A DNA stretch of 64,000 nt from an uncultured Ruminococcus sp. GTDB lineage: Bacteria > Bacillota > Clostridia > Oscillospirales > Acutalibacteraceae. Made by a program: the position numbers and the translations under genes. The notes beneath the pieces are model-generated. The model did no database searches and was not told the origin of the DNA. It worked only from the letters and a program-made list of their open reading frames with translations. Position 1 is the stretch's first letter. Each line of letters starts with the position of its first letter. Location: NCBI GenBank assembly GCA_900543095.1, contig UQQD01000006.1, forward strand, positions 1-64,000, in the 5' to 3' direction. This document shows, one piece after another, positions 38,679 to 45,466 of the stretch.

Positions 38679-40391
38679 TTATTCCTCAGTAAGCGGAATA
38701 CCGCTTTCTTTGATAATATTTTTAAATGTTTCCAGATTGTCGGTGTGTTCAACCTTTTTTTCGGGACGTTTATACGGTCCGAGTTTATAAACCTTTCCTG
38801 TGGTTTCACGAATAACTTTGCGTATATCTTCACGCCTTTTTTGCTCTTTCAGCAGGTCAAAGGCGATTTCATTCGGTGTGTCTATCAAAAGATAAACGCC
38901 GCTTTCGTATGCAGTTGAGCCGTCAAACGCTGCGGCAATAGCTCGTGAAAACGGTTTCAGATTACTGATGACCTCGACCCATTGCGGAAACGGCTTTGCG
39001 TTAGCGTATATTTCGTTAATGTCAACGCTCTTTTTCGGAGCGGCAGTTGACTCATTAACAGGCACCTTCGGAGCTTCCTTCTGTTCAGAGTCTGTTTTTT
39101 CGGTTTGCTCCGAAATATTGTTTGATTTATCTGCTGCTTCTATAGCAGGCTCTTTTATAACCTTTTGCGTAAGGTTTTCCTGAACAGGCTCAGCGGTTTC
39201 GGTCTGCAATTCAGGCTTCCCGTTAGTTTCATACTTTACGGCTATACCGCTTTTAACCGCATTTTCAAGAGCGGTGAGCCTTGCGGCAAAAGCCTCCGCA
39301 GTCGCATCGAGTTCGGGAGCCGAGAGCTTTACCATTGCCATTTCAAGCTCTGTTCTGTCGCCTGTGCCGCTGCCCATACGCTGAAACGCACGGGAAAGTA
39401 CGTCCATATAGTAAACAATATCCGCAAGCGAAAGATAATCCGATTGAGTGAGAGCCTTGTCAAAGTCGTCATCGGACATAACAAGAATATCTCTCGGATT
39501 TTTTACGGATTTTATCAGCATAAGCGACCTGAAGTGGTCGATAAGCTCAGAACACAGCCTTGACATATCCTTTGACCTTGAGTGCAGACCTGCAATTATT
39601 TCAAGTGCCTTTGCGGTGTTCTTGTTGATAATGCAGGCAGACAAATCATAAAGGTAGGCTTTATCCGCAATTCCTGCGGCAGAAGCAACCACTTTTTCGT
39701 CAATCTTGGAGTTTATTGCAATACATCTGTCGAGAAGCGAAAGTGCGTCACGCATTCCGCCGTCGGCAACCGCGGCAATCAGCAACGCCGCACTGTCTGT
39801 CAGTTCAACATTTTCTTGGTTTGCAACATAAATCAGCCTGTCGGCAATCGTCCTTGCGGCAATCCGGTTAAAATCAAACCGCTGACAGCGTGACTGTATT
39901 GTTTGCATAACCTTGTGAATTTCTGTAGTGGCAAGAATAAAAATAACGTGACTCGGCGGCTCTTCAAGCGTTTTAAGGAGTGCGTTAAACGCTTCGGGGG
40001 AGAGCATATGCACCTCGTCGATGATATACACCCTGTATTTGCACTTTTCGGGCAAAAGCTGAGCCGTTGATATTATGTCTCGAATATCGTCGATTCCTCG
40101 GTTTGATGCGGCGTCCATTTCAACAACATCAAGAATACTGCCGTTGTCAATACTGCGACAGATTTCACATTCACCGCACGGATTTCCGTCTTTCGGATTA
40201 AGACAGTTTACGGCTTTGGCGAGTATTTTGGCACAGGTCGTTTTGCCGGTTCCTCTTGAACCCGTAAAAAGATAGGCGTGGTTGATTCTGCCCTCTTTTA
40301 TTTCGTTTTTGAGGGTTGTGGTTATATGTTCCTGACCGCATACGTCGTCAAAGGTTTTTGGACGCCATTTTCTGTACAGAACCTGATACAA
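38679..40391 (-). CDS. dnaX: DNA polymerase III gamma/tau subunit
   Basis: The protein has 570 residues. The AAA+ clamp-loader domain has Walker A GSRGTGKTT (about 44-52), zinc ligands CGECEICRS, Walker B VYIIDEVHML and the sensor region FILATTEIHKV. Domain III follows to about residue 360. A variable Glu/Thr-rich linker and a C-terminal domain (FPQWVEVISNLKPFSRAIAA) are typical of tau. The SRP RNA gene lies just upstream on the same strand. GAGGTGAAG precedes the ATG at 40391. Confidence 0.97.
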   Translation of the reverse strand: MYQVLYRKWRPKTFDDVCGQEHITTTLKNEIKEGRINHAYLFTGSRGTGKTTCAKILAKAVNCLNPKDGNPCGECEICRSIDNGSILDVVEMDAASNRGIDDIRDIISTAQLLPEKCKYRVYIIDEVHMLSPEAFNALLKTLEEPPSHVIFILATTEIHKVMQTIQSRCQRFDFNRIAARTIADRLIYVANQENVELTDSAALLIAAVADGGMRDALSLLDRCIAINSKIDEKVVASAAGIADKAYLYDLSACIINKNTAKALEIIAGLHSRSKDMSRLCSELIDHFRSLMLIKSVKNPRDILVMSDDDFDKALTQSDYLSLADIVYYMDVLSRAFQRMGSGTGDRTELEMAMVKLSAPELDATAEAFAARLTALENAVKSGIAVKYETNGKPELQTETAEPVQENLTQKVIKEPAIEAADKSNNISEQTEKTDSEQKEAPKVPVNESTAAPKKSVDINEIYANAKPFPQWVEVISNLKPFSRAIAAAFDGSTAYESGVYLLIDTPNEIAFDLLKEQKRREDIRKVIRETTGKVYKLGPYKRPEKKVEHTDNLETFKNIIKESGIPLTEE

Positions 40392-40447
40392 AACACTTCA
40401 CCTCCGTATCAATAAAAAATGCAAGCCGTCAGCCGAACAACGGCGTT

Positions 40448-40575
40448 CATACAAATAAGAGAACGGCAGACTTGCTGTATCGCATCGGAAGAACTGCTTA
40501 ATGCTGCTTGGTTCCCCACCTGACATGATTCGCAGACCCCAATCGCACAGGGCCTGCCGTCCGCTTATTTGTATG
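40448..40575 (-). ncRNA. ffs: Signal recognition particle RNA (small 4.5S type)
   Basis: On the minus strand the apical domain reads GTCAGGTGGGGAACCAAGC followed by AGC, which matches the conserved domain IV (GUCAGG...GGAA...AAGCAGC). The arms GCAGGCC... and ...GACTTGC close it. The outermost 12 bases CATACAAATAAG (40575-40564) and CTTATTTGTATG (40459-40448) are exact complements, extending the hairpin. The precise ends are uncertain. It lies about 57 bases upstream of dnaX. Confidence 0.93.
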
Positions 40576-40605
40576 CAATGACTTCTTGCAATTTTTGTTT
40601 ATTTA

Positions 40606-40780
40606 AAATCGGAGCAACGCTCTGCTTTGCTTGCAGGAAACAGAGCTTGTAACAGATTGCAAACAGTGCAAAGGAGCGTTAGCTCCTCAGAATTTCAGTA
40701 GGGATTATAACTCTCACTGAAATCCTGAAGTGGTGCCCGCCGCCTAAGAGACGGGGGACATTTGCATTTAGATTATATCA
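40606..40780. repeat. Dispersed intergenic repeat, copy C (longest)
   Basis: It contains GGAGCAACGCTCTGC, ACAGATTGCAAACAGTGC, AAAGGAGCGTTAGCTCC, GATTATAACTCTCACTG, AATCCTGAAGTG and GGGGGACATTTGCATTTAG. All recur in order in the copy at 43904-44047 and in part elsewhere. Confidence 0.75.
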
Positions 40781-40839
40781 TAGAAAACTAATAAAATCAA
40801 TACAAAAGCAATAAAATTTTTATCTGTTTCGGGTTTGAA

Positions 40840-40886
40840 TTAATTCCCAAAGTAAGTTCCACAGTGGAAGTTACTTTGGAAATTAA
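40840..40886. repeat. 47-bp near-perfect palindrome
   Basis: CCAAAGTAAGTTCCAC is followed after one base by GTGGAAGTTACTTTGG, which pairs with it at all but one position. The outer arms TTAATT and AATTAA extend it. GTTTCGGGTTTGA occurs on both sides (about 40826 and 40891) as a direct repeat. The palindrome lies downstream of the small XRE gene. It could be a hairpin terminator, an operator or a small element end. Confidence 0.75.
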
Positions 40887-40950
40887 CGTGTTTCGGGTTT
40901 GATGTTTATTAATAAAACAATCGGTTGTAAAACAATAAAAGCCTTAAATT

Positions 40951-41145
40951 TCAGTTTCCACAAAGACGGTCAAGCGTTGCATTCAGCACATGAGCCAGCT
41001 CAAGGCCGATTGCAAGCGACGGAATTTTCAGTCCGCTTTCAATATGAGCAATCATAGATTGATTGATTCCTACCGATTGTGCGAGCTGCTTTTGTGATAA
41101 CCCTTGTTTTAGTCTGAATTTTTTTACATTTTCTGCAATTCTCAT
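40951..41145 (-). CDS. Small XRE-family transcriptional regulator
   Basis: The ATG at 41145, nine bases after GGAAA, gives 64 residues that are almost entirely one Cro/C1 helix-turn-helix: ENVKKFRLKQGLSQKQLAQSVG, INQSMIAHIESG and IPSLAIGLELAHVLNATLDRL. There is no effector domain. It lies 36 bp from the end of the fusion gene on the same strand. The remnants of a two-component/ABC locus there suggest it once regulated that locus or arrived separately. Confidence 0.85.
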   Translation of the reverse strand: MRIAENVKKFRLKQGLSQKQLAQSVGINQSMIAHIESGLKIPSLAIGLELAHVLNATLDRLCGN

Positions 41146-41180
41146 AATAATCACTTTCCAAAAATCATTAATCTTAAGTT

Positions 41181-42953
41181 TTATTCTGTAATAAGTTCCT
41201 TTACGTCAACCTTTTTAACCTGCCTTGAAACTATGAACGCAAATACAAAGAAGCATATGCAAATCGTTACAGCAGGTATGATTACAGTTCCTGCACTTAA
41301 TTGAATTTTAAAAGTTACCACTCCGATATTCTTGAACATCCATTCAAAGAGACTTTCCGACAAAAGCAGGCTGAGTATTATTCCGAATGACGAGCTTATC
41401 AGAGCGACAATAAGGAATCTTACCGAAAATTGCAGGCGCAGCTTTGTACATTTAAATCCGACAGCTTTGTAAATTCCTATATCGGTCTTTTCCTGCAAAA
41501 ATTTTTTTTTGCAGACCATAATCACTACCACAAGAGCAAATACAGCCGATATAGTATATATAATTAATTTCAGAGTGTCAAATGCAGAGCTAATTATACT
41601 GTTTGTGTCGTTTGCATATATTTCGTAGCTAAGAATATCGCTGTATTTTTCATTTAGCTCATCTTTGATTTCCTGACAATGTTCGGTGCTTGACAAGCTG
41701 TATCCGACATATGAAATTTCAATGTCTTCAACCCCCATTCTTTTGATTCCGTCGATGTTTATCGCAAAATTTCTGCCGAGATCATTTGGACATTGGATAA
41801 TACCTACTACCATAAAATCTGCACTCTTATTGCTTTTTGATACCTGAGCGGTATCTCCGATATTTATTCCCGGTTCCTCCGATGTTGCTTGGGAAACAAC
41901 AATCTCATTATCATAAACGGGTTCTCTTCCTTTTAGGATACACAAATTGTTTGGCTCTTTATAAATTTTGCAAATAAGATTCTCGCCGTTTAAAGAAACA
42001 TAAGTATTTATATAACTGAATACATCTTCAATGTCGGTGTATTTTTTGATTACGGATTCTATCTCGTCCGAGTTTTTGTCAAACTCATCGGGATCTGACA
42101 GAGTAATGTCAATATCGGTGCTGTCAATTCCTATAGCCTGCATTGCAGATTTTGAGTTAAAGATGTCGCCTAATGCAGACACCGACACCATAAAGAAAAC
42201 AAGTATCGTTGTTATAGCTATCGTGCCGATGTATCTTTTCTTGGCGGAAACAAATTGACGGAGGGCAAGACTTGGTGAAAGCAGCTTTTTACTTATCGGC
42301 GTAATAATTCTGCTGTCAAAGTAAATTTGGTCCTTATTTCCCGATATAGCCCTTACGGGGGATATTTTACTTATTTTGCGGGTGCAGAGGAAAATAAAAA
42401 TAAAAGAAAACGCAATTACGCCGATAATTATTAATATGCTTGGTATCACTGCAATTTTATTATCACACGGCATAGATATTATGGACTGAAAATTATTTCC
42501 CATTTTTAATACGCTCCTTGCCGGAATGTTTACGGAAACGTCCCCGAATTTAATAATTTTCTCTTGCTCCGAAAATCCGTATGTGCGGCGAATTATCGCA
42601 TTGATATGTGCCAAAAGCTCTTTCATTGAGTAGGGCTTGGGAAGATAATCGTCACCGCCTATGTCGTAGCCTGTTATTCTGTCACTTTCGCTTGACCTTG
42701 CGCTGGCAAAAATAATCGGTACGGCAGAGGTTTGTCTAAGTTCCCTGCAAACTTCAAATCCGTCGCCTTCGGGCAGGTTAATGTCAATCAAAATTATGTG
42801 AAATGTTTTTTTCGTAAGTATTTCAAATGCGCTATCGGCGTTTTCGGCACAAGAAACTTTAAAGCCGTATGAGGTCAGCATATCCGAAATTATCTTTGTC
42901 AGGTCTTTATCATCGTCGATTATCAGAATTTTATATCCAAAATTTTTATTCAT
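41181..42953 (-). CDS. In-frame fusion: OmpR-type response regulator joined to truncated FtsX-type ABC permease
   Basis: The ATG at 42953 starts MNKNFGYKILIIDDDKDLT, a receiver domain with phospho-Asp in HIILIDINLPEGDGFE, Thr/Ser in IIFASARSS and Lys in YLPKPYS. It enters the start of an OmpR winged helix (FGDVSVNIPARSV) and then changes abruptly at about residue 160. After that come membrane helix SILIIIGVIAFSFIFIFL, a large outside loop and three C-terminal helices, with GIYKAVGFKCTKLRLQF and VKKVDVKELITE typical of FtsX/MacB permeases. The DNA-binding domain, a histidine kinase, an ATPase and the permease N-terminus appear deleted. Probably a non-functional relic, though the frame is intact for 590 codons. 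Confidence 0.8.
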   Translation of the reverse strand: MNKNFGYKILIIDDDKDLTKIISDMLTSYGFKVSCAENADSAFEILTKKTFHIILIDINLPEGDGFEVCRELRQTSAVPIIFASARSSESDRITGYDIGGDDYLPKPYSMKELLAHINAIIRRTYGFSEQEKIIKFGDVSVNIPARSVLKMGNNFQSIISMPCDNKIAVIPSILIIIGVIAFSFIFIFLCTRKISKISPVRAISGNKDQIYFDSRIITPISKKLLSPSLALRQFVSAKKRYIGTIAITTILVFFMVSVSALGDIFNSKSAMQAIGIDSTDIDITLSDPDEFDKNSDEIESVIKKYTDIEDVFSYINTYVSLNGENLICKIYKEPNNLCILKGREPVYDNEIVVSQATSEEPGINIGDTAQVSKSNKSADFMVVGIIQCPNDLGRNFAINIDGIKRMGVEDIEISYVGYSLSSTEHCQEIKDELNEKYSDILSYEIYANDTNSIISSAFDTLKLIIYTISAVFALVVVIMVCKKKFLQEKTDIGIYKAVGFKCTKLRLQFSVRFLIVALISSSFGIILSLLLSESLFEWMFKNIGVVTFKIQLSAGTVIIPAVTICICFFVFAFIVSRQVKKVDVKELITE

Positions 42954-42976
42954 TTTATCACCGCCGAATTTTAATT

Positions 42977-43074
42977 TAAATCGAGGCAGGGCTCTTATTG
43001 CCGACAGGAAGCGGATTCCTGCGACAGATTGCAAACAGCGCAAAGGAGCATTAGCTCTGCACTTAGATTATAGT
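42977..43074. repeat. Dispersed intergenic repeat, copy D
   Basis: AAATCGAGGCAGGGCTC, ACAGATTGCAAACAGCGC, AAAGGAGCATTAGCTC and GCACTTAGATTATA match the other copies. Upstream in-frame translation of this repeat explains a spurious N-terminal extension of the fusion gene. Confidence 0.65.
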
Positions 43075-43197
43075 ATTATAAAATTCCTTATGCAAATATA
43101 TTGATGTTTTCAACAATTAATGGTATTCTGTTATTGGTAAATTAACAATCATTTGTTTTTTAAATCTTTGGAAAATACGAATTTGAGGGAGAGTTAT

Positions 43198-43749
43198 ATG
43201 AAAAGTCCGAAAAGTGTTATAATATTAATTTGTGTGATCGTGCTTTTGGGAATATGTATCGTACCGCCGATAATGTGGGCGTGTAACAACAATTTGATTA
43301 TTCCTGTAATTGTTGTTGTTGCCGCATTGCTTATTTATGTTGCAATTATAATAAAACTGAACCTGAATAAGACAAAGAGCGGAAGGATAATTGAAACCGC
43401 TGTTGATGATAATACATATGTTACGGCAACAAGAGTAGGGAAAATCAAACATTATCCTGCTGACATTGACTCAAATAACCCGAATTTTAATTACGATAGA
43501 TACGGCGCAACATATGAATATACAGTTGACGGTAAAAAATATAAATACAAGTGTATTTTCAAGAGTGATGTTCCGCCCGATGAAATTGTATTGTTCTATC
43601 CTAAGGGAAAGCCCAAGAAGGCTGTGCTTGACAATACAGAGAAATTAGGCGGTAAATTCAATGTATTAATGATAATTATTCCTATAGTTATTGTTGTAGT
43701 TGCATTAATGCTGTTCGGCGTTATCAACATCAGAAACCTTATGATATGA
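43198..43749 (+). CDS. Membrane protein with DUF3592-like outside domain
   Basis: ATG 43198 behind GAGGGAGAG gives 183 residues. Two N-terminal helices (VIILICVIVLLGICIVPPIM and IPVIVVVAALLIYVAIII) and one C-terminal helix (VLMIIIPIVIVVVALMLFGV) enclose a domain of about 90 residues. The pattern YDRYGATYEYTVDGKKYKYKC and VLFYPKGKPKKAVL resembles DUF3592, in which a 'Y.Y.v.Gk.Y' and 'v.YnP.nP..a' pattern is seen. The function is unknown. It is monocistronic with respect to its neighbours. Confidence 0.65.
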   Translation: MKSPKSVIILICVIVLLGICIVPPIMWACNNNLIIPVIVVVAALLIYVAIIIKLNLNKTKSGRIIETAVDDNTYVTATRVGKIKHYPADIDSNNPNFNYDRYGATYEYTVDGKKYKYKCIFKSDVPPDEIVLFYPKGKPKKAVLDNTEKLGGKFNVLMIIIPIVIVVVALMLFGVINIRNLMI

Positions 43750-43762
43750 TCAGCTCTTTTTT

Positions 43763-43820
43763 AAATCGAAGCAAGGCTTTGCCGATGACTAAGACACGGT
43801 GGAACATTTGCGCTTAAATT
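43763..43820. repeat. Dispersed intergenic repeat, copy E (short)
   Basis: AAATCGAAGCAAGGCTTTGCC, GACTAAGACACGGTGG and ACATTTGCGCTTAAATTATG correspond to the two ends of the longer copies. Confidence 0.5.
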
Positions 43821-43830
43821 ATGCAAACAT

Positions 43831-43866
43831 AAAAAATGCTCTTCATTAATTTGAAGAGCATTTTTT
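43831..43866. terminator. Bidirectional terminator
   Basis: AAAAAATGCTCTTC pairs with GAAGAGCATTTTTT around ATTAATTT. It carries a T-run on either strand and separates the membrane protein and flavodoxin genes. Confidence 0.9.
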
Positions 43867-43903
43867 CAGAGAGATAAAAACAATGAAAGTAATTATTGAA
43901 TGT

Positions 43904-44047
43904 TTAGATCTGAGCAAAGCTTGCTACAGATTGCAAACAGTGCAAAGGAGCATTAGCTCCGCAGGGCTTCGGCAGGAGATTATAACTCCCGCTGAAATTC
44001 TGACGTAACACCACCCAAGAGGTGGGGGACATCTGCACCATAGGTTA
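43904..44047. repeat. Dispersed intergenic repeat, copy F (long)
   Basis: It repeats the order of copy C: ACAGATTGCAAACAGTGC, AAAGGAGCATTAGCTCC, GATTATAACTCCCGCTG, GTGGGGGACATCTGCAC and TAGGTTAT. It ends just before the flavodoxin stop codon. Confidence 0.75.
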
Positions 44048-44051
44048 TCTG

Positions 44052-44474
44052 TTACGCAAGCGAAGCTCCGAGAGCCTTGCAGGAAGCTATTGCGTCATCG
44101 TCGGGAGATTCGTTGCATATAACGCTTTCGCAGGCAAGAAGTGCACCGTCTGAGGTGCAATTTTCTTCCCATGTACGCATCCATTCGCCGTCGCCCCAGC
44201 CGTAAGAACCGAACAGGGCGATTTTTTTGCCCTTTAATTTTGATTCGCACGTCTCAAACATAGGTAAGAATTCGCTCTCTTCAAGCTCCTCAGCGCCCAT
44301 TGCGGGGCAGCCGAAGGCTACTGCGTCAAAATTGTCAAGCATATCGGAGTCAAATTCGGAGGGCGTCAGAAGCACAGCTTCCGCTCCTTTTTCTTTGGCG
44401 CCTTCGGCAACGGCGGATGCCATAGCCTCGGTGTTTCCTGTTCCGCTCCAATACACTACTGCGATTTTACTCAT
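44052..44474 (-). CDS. Flavodoxin
   Basis: The 140-residue product has the FMN-phosphate loop VVYWSGTGNTEAMASAV (about 5-20). The isoalloxazine-facing loops GCPAMGAEELEE and GSYGWGDGEWM follow. It is a complete short-chain flavodoxin, replacing ferredoxin in electron transfer when iron is scarce. It is the last gene of the DUF2325-DUF3793-flavodoxin unit, whose promoter carries the GTTAGC-N4-GCTAAC palindromes. A metal-responsive role is therefore likely. Confidence 0.95.
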   Translation of the reverse strand: MSKIAVVYWSGTGNTEAMASAVAEGAKEKGAEAVLLTPSEFDSDMLDNFDAVAFGCPAMGAEELEESEFLPMFETCESKLKGKKIALFGSYGWGDGEWMRTWEENCTSDGALLACESVICNESPDDDAIASCKALGASLA

Positions 44475-44492
44475 AAAATCATCCTTCTTTCT

Positions 44493-45059
44493 TTATGATA
44501 TTTTATTTTGAAAGCTCACAACGAGCCTGTCAAACGAATTAAATTTGCGATACGCATTTTGATATGCGCCCGTACATTTTTTGTAAAGCTCAAATTTCTG
44601 TTTAGCCGTTTCCTCATTGCCGTATACCTTCCAGGTGCCGACGCACTTTGCGTTTTTTGCCTTGCAACGGATAAAACCGTCAACGTCCTCGGCAGGATAA
44701 CCAAGAAACAGACCTATCTCGTGCGGAAATTCCTTTTTTGTTTTAAGCCTTTTGATAAGCTCGGCAACACATTTTTCCGAGCTTTCAGCAGGATATTTCC
44801 TTTCAGACAGTATCTCTGAGGCAAGAGCGTTTTTTAAGTCGGTTTTGAGCCTGTCGGGACGGTACATATATACAAGCGCTCTGCCGTTTTCATATCTGAG
44901 CGGCAAAAGTCGCACTCCCTTTGGAACAAGACTTGAATTAAAACGTCTTAAACTGCTGTTAAGCTCAGCTCTGCTTTTTTCGGCGCACGAAAACAAACTT
45001 CCCGTTTTGAGTCCTGCCATAGTCGGCGAACATAGATTTACGAGAATTTCTTCAGACAC
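44493..45059 (-). CDS. DUF3793 family protein
   Basis: GTG 45059 is chosen because GGAGG lies eight bases before it; the frame is open to 45086 but without a site. The product has 188 residues and contains segments typical of DUF3793: AGLKTGSLF, GVRLLPLRYENGRALVYMYRP, EFPHEIGLFLGYPAEDVDGFI and CVGTWKVYGNEETAKQKFELYKKCT. The gene family is commonly seen with flavodoxin and ferrous-iron transport genes in Clostridia. The biochemical role is unknown. The start overlaps the end of the DUF2325 gene by eight bases. Confidence 0.88.
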   Translation of the reverse strand: MSEEILVNLCSPTMAGLKTGSLFSCAEKSRAELNSSLRRFNSSLVPKGVRLLPLRYENGRALVYMYRPDRLKTDLKNALASEILSERKYPAESSEKCVAELIKRLKTKKEFPHEIGLFLGYPAEDVDGFIRCKAKNAKCVGTWKVYGNEETAKQKFELYKKCTGAYQNAYRKFNSFDRLVVSFQNKIS

Positions 45060-45345
45060 GGATTTCACCTCCGATATAATTATCAAGCACGCCTCTGAGA
45101 GCGGTAATCGAACTTGAATTACAGCGTGCTATTTTTATATTATGTCCGTTTGTTTGCGTTTCAAGCGAATGAAGCATTTTATGTGACACTGTATTTGTAA
45201 ACAATACTATAAGGTCGGGCGAGCCTATGTTACGCATAGCTCCTTTGACCTTTGTAAATACCTTTGCTTTACATGAATATTTCTTGCAAAGGTCGGAATA
45301 TTGCCTTTCCATTCTTTCATTTCCTCCGACTATTACAACGCTCAT
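45052..45345 (-). CDS. DUF2325 family protein
   Basis: ATG 45345 lies eight bases after AAAGGAG. The 97-residue product begins MSVVIVGGNERMERQYSDLCKKY, and a central segment reads IVLFTNTVSHKMLHSLETQ. The later KIARCNSSSITALRGVLDNY is the family's nucleotide-binding-like pattern (usual 'r.NssSi..l...l'). The function is unknown. It is the first gene of a three-gene unit, with two palindromic operators directly upstream. Confidence 0.9.
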   Translation of the reverse strand: MSVVIVGGNERMERQYSDLCKKYSCKAKVFTKVKGAMRNIGSPDLIVLFTNTVSHKMLHSLETQTNGHNIKIARCNSSSITALRGVLDNYIGGEIRV

Positions 45346-45366
45346 TTGTTCATCTCCTTTAGAATG

Positions 45367-45388
45367 TTGGTTAGCAACTGCTAACCAA
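45367..45388. promoter_or_regulatory. Operator palindrome 1 upstream of the DUF2325 unit
   Basis: TTGGTTAGCA-AC-TGCTAACCAA is a perfect 10-2-10 inverted repeat containing GTTAGC-N4-GCTAAC. It lies 22 bases before the DUF2325 start codon. Confidence 0.8.
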
Positions 45389-45401
45389 TGATTAAAATAT
45401 A

Positions 45402-45421
45402 TAGTTAGCATATGCTAACTA
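45402..45421. promoter_or_regulatory. Operator palindrome 2 upstream of the DUF2325 unit
   Basis: TAGTTAGCATATGCTAACTA is a perfect 20-bp palindrome with the same GTTAGC-N4-GCTAAC core, 35 bases (centre to centre about 34) from operator 1. A -10-like TATATTTT lies between the two. Confidence 0.8.
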
Positions 45422-45427
45422 ATCTTT

Positions 45428-45461
45428 AAAAAATATATGCCGTTTTGTGGCATATATTTTT
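45428..45461. terminator. Bidirectional terminator after the ATPase gene
   Basis: AAAAATATATGCC pairs with GGCATATATTTTT around GTTTTGT. Confidence 0.8.
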
Positions 45462-45466
45462 GTTTG

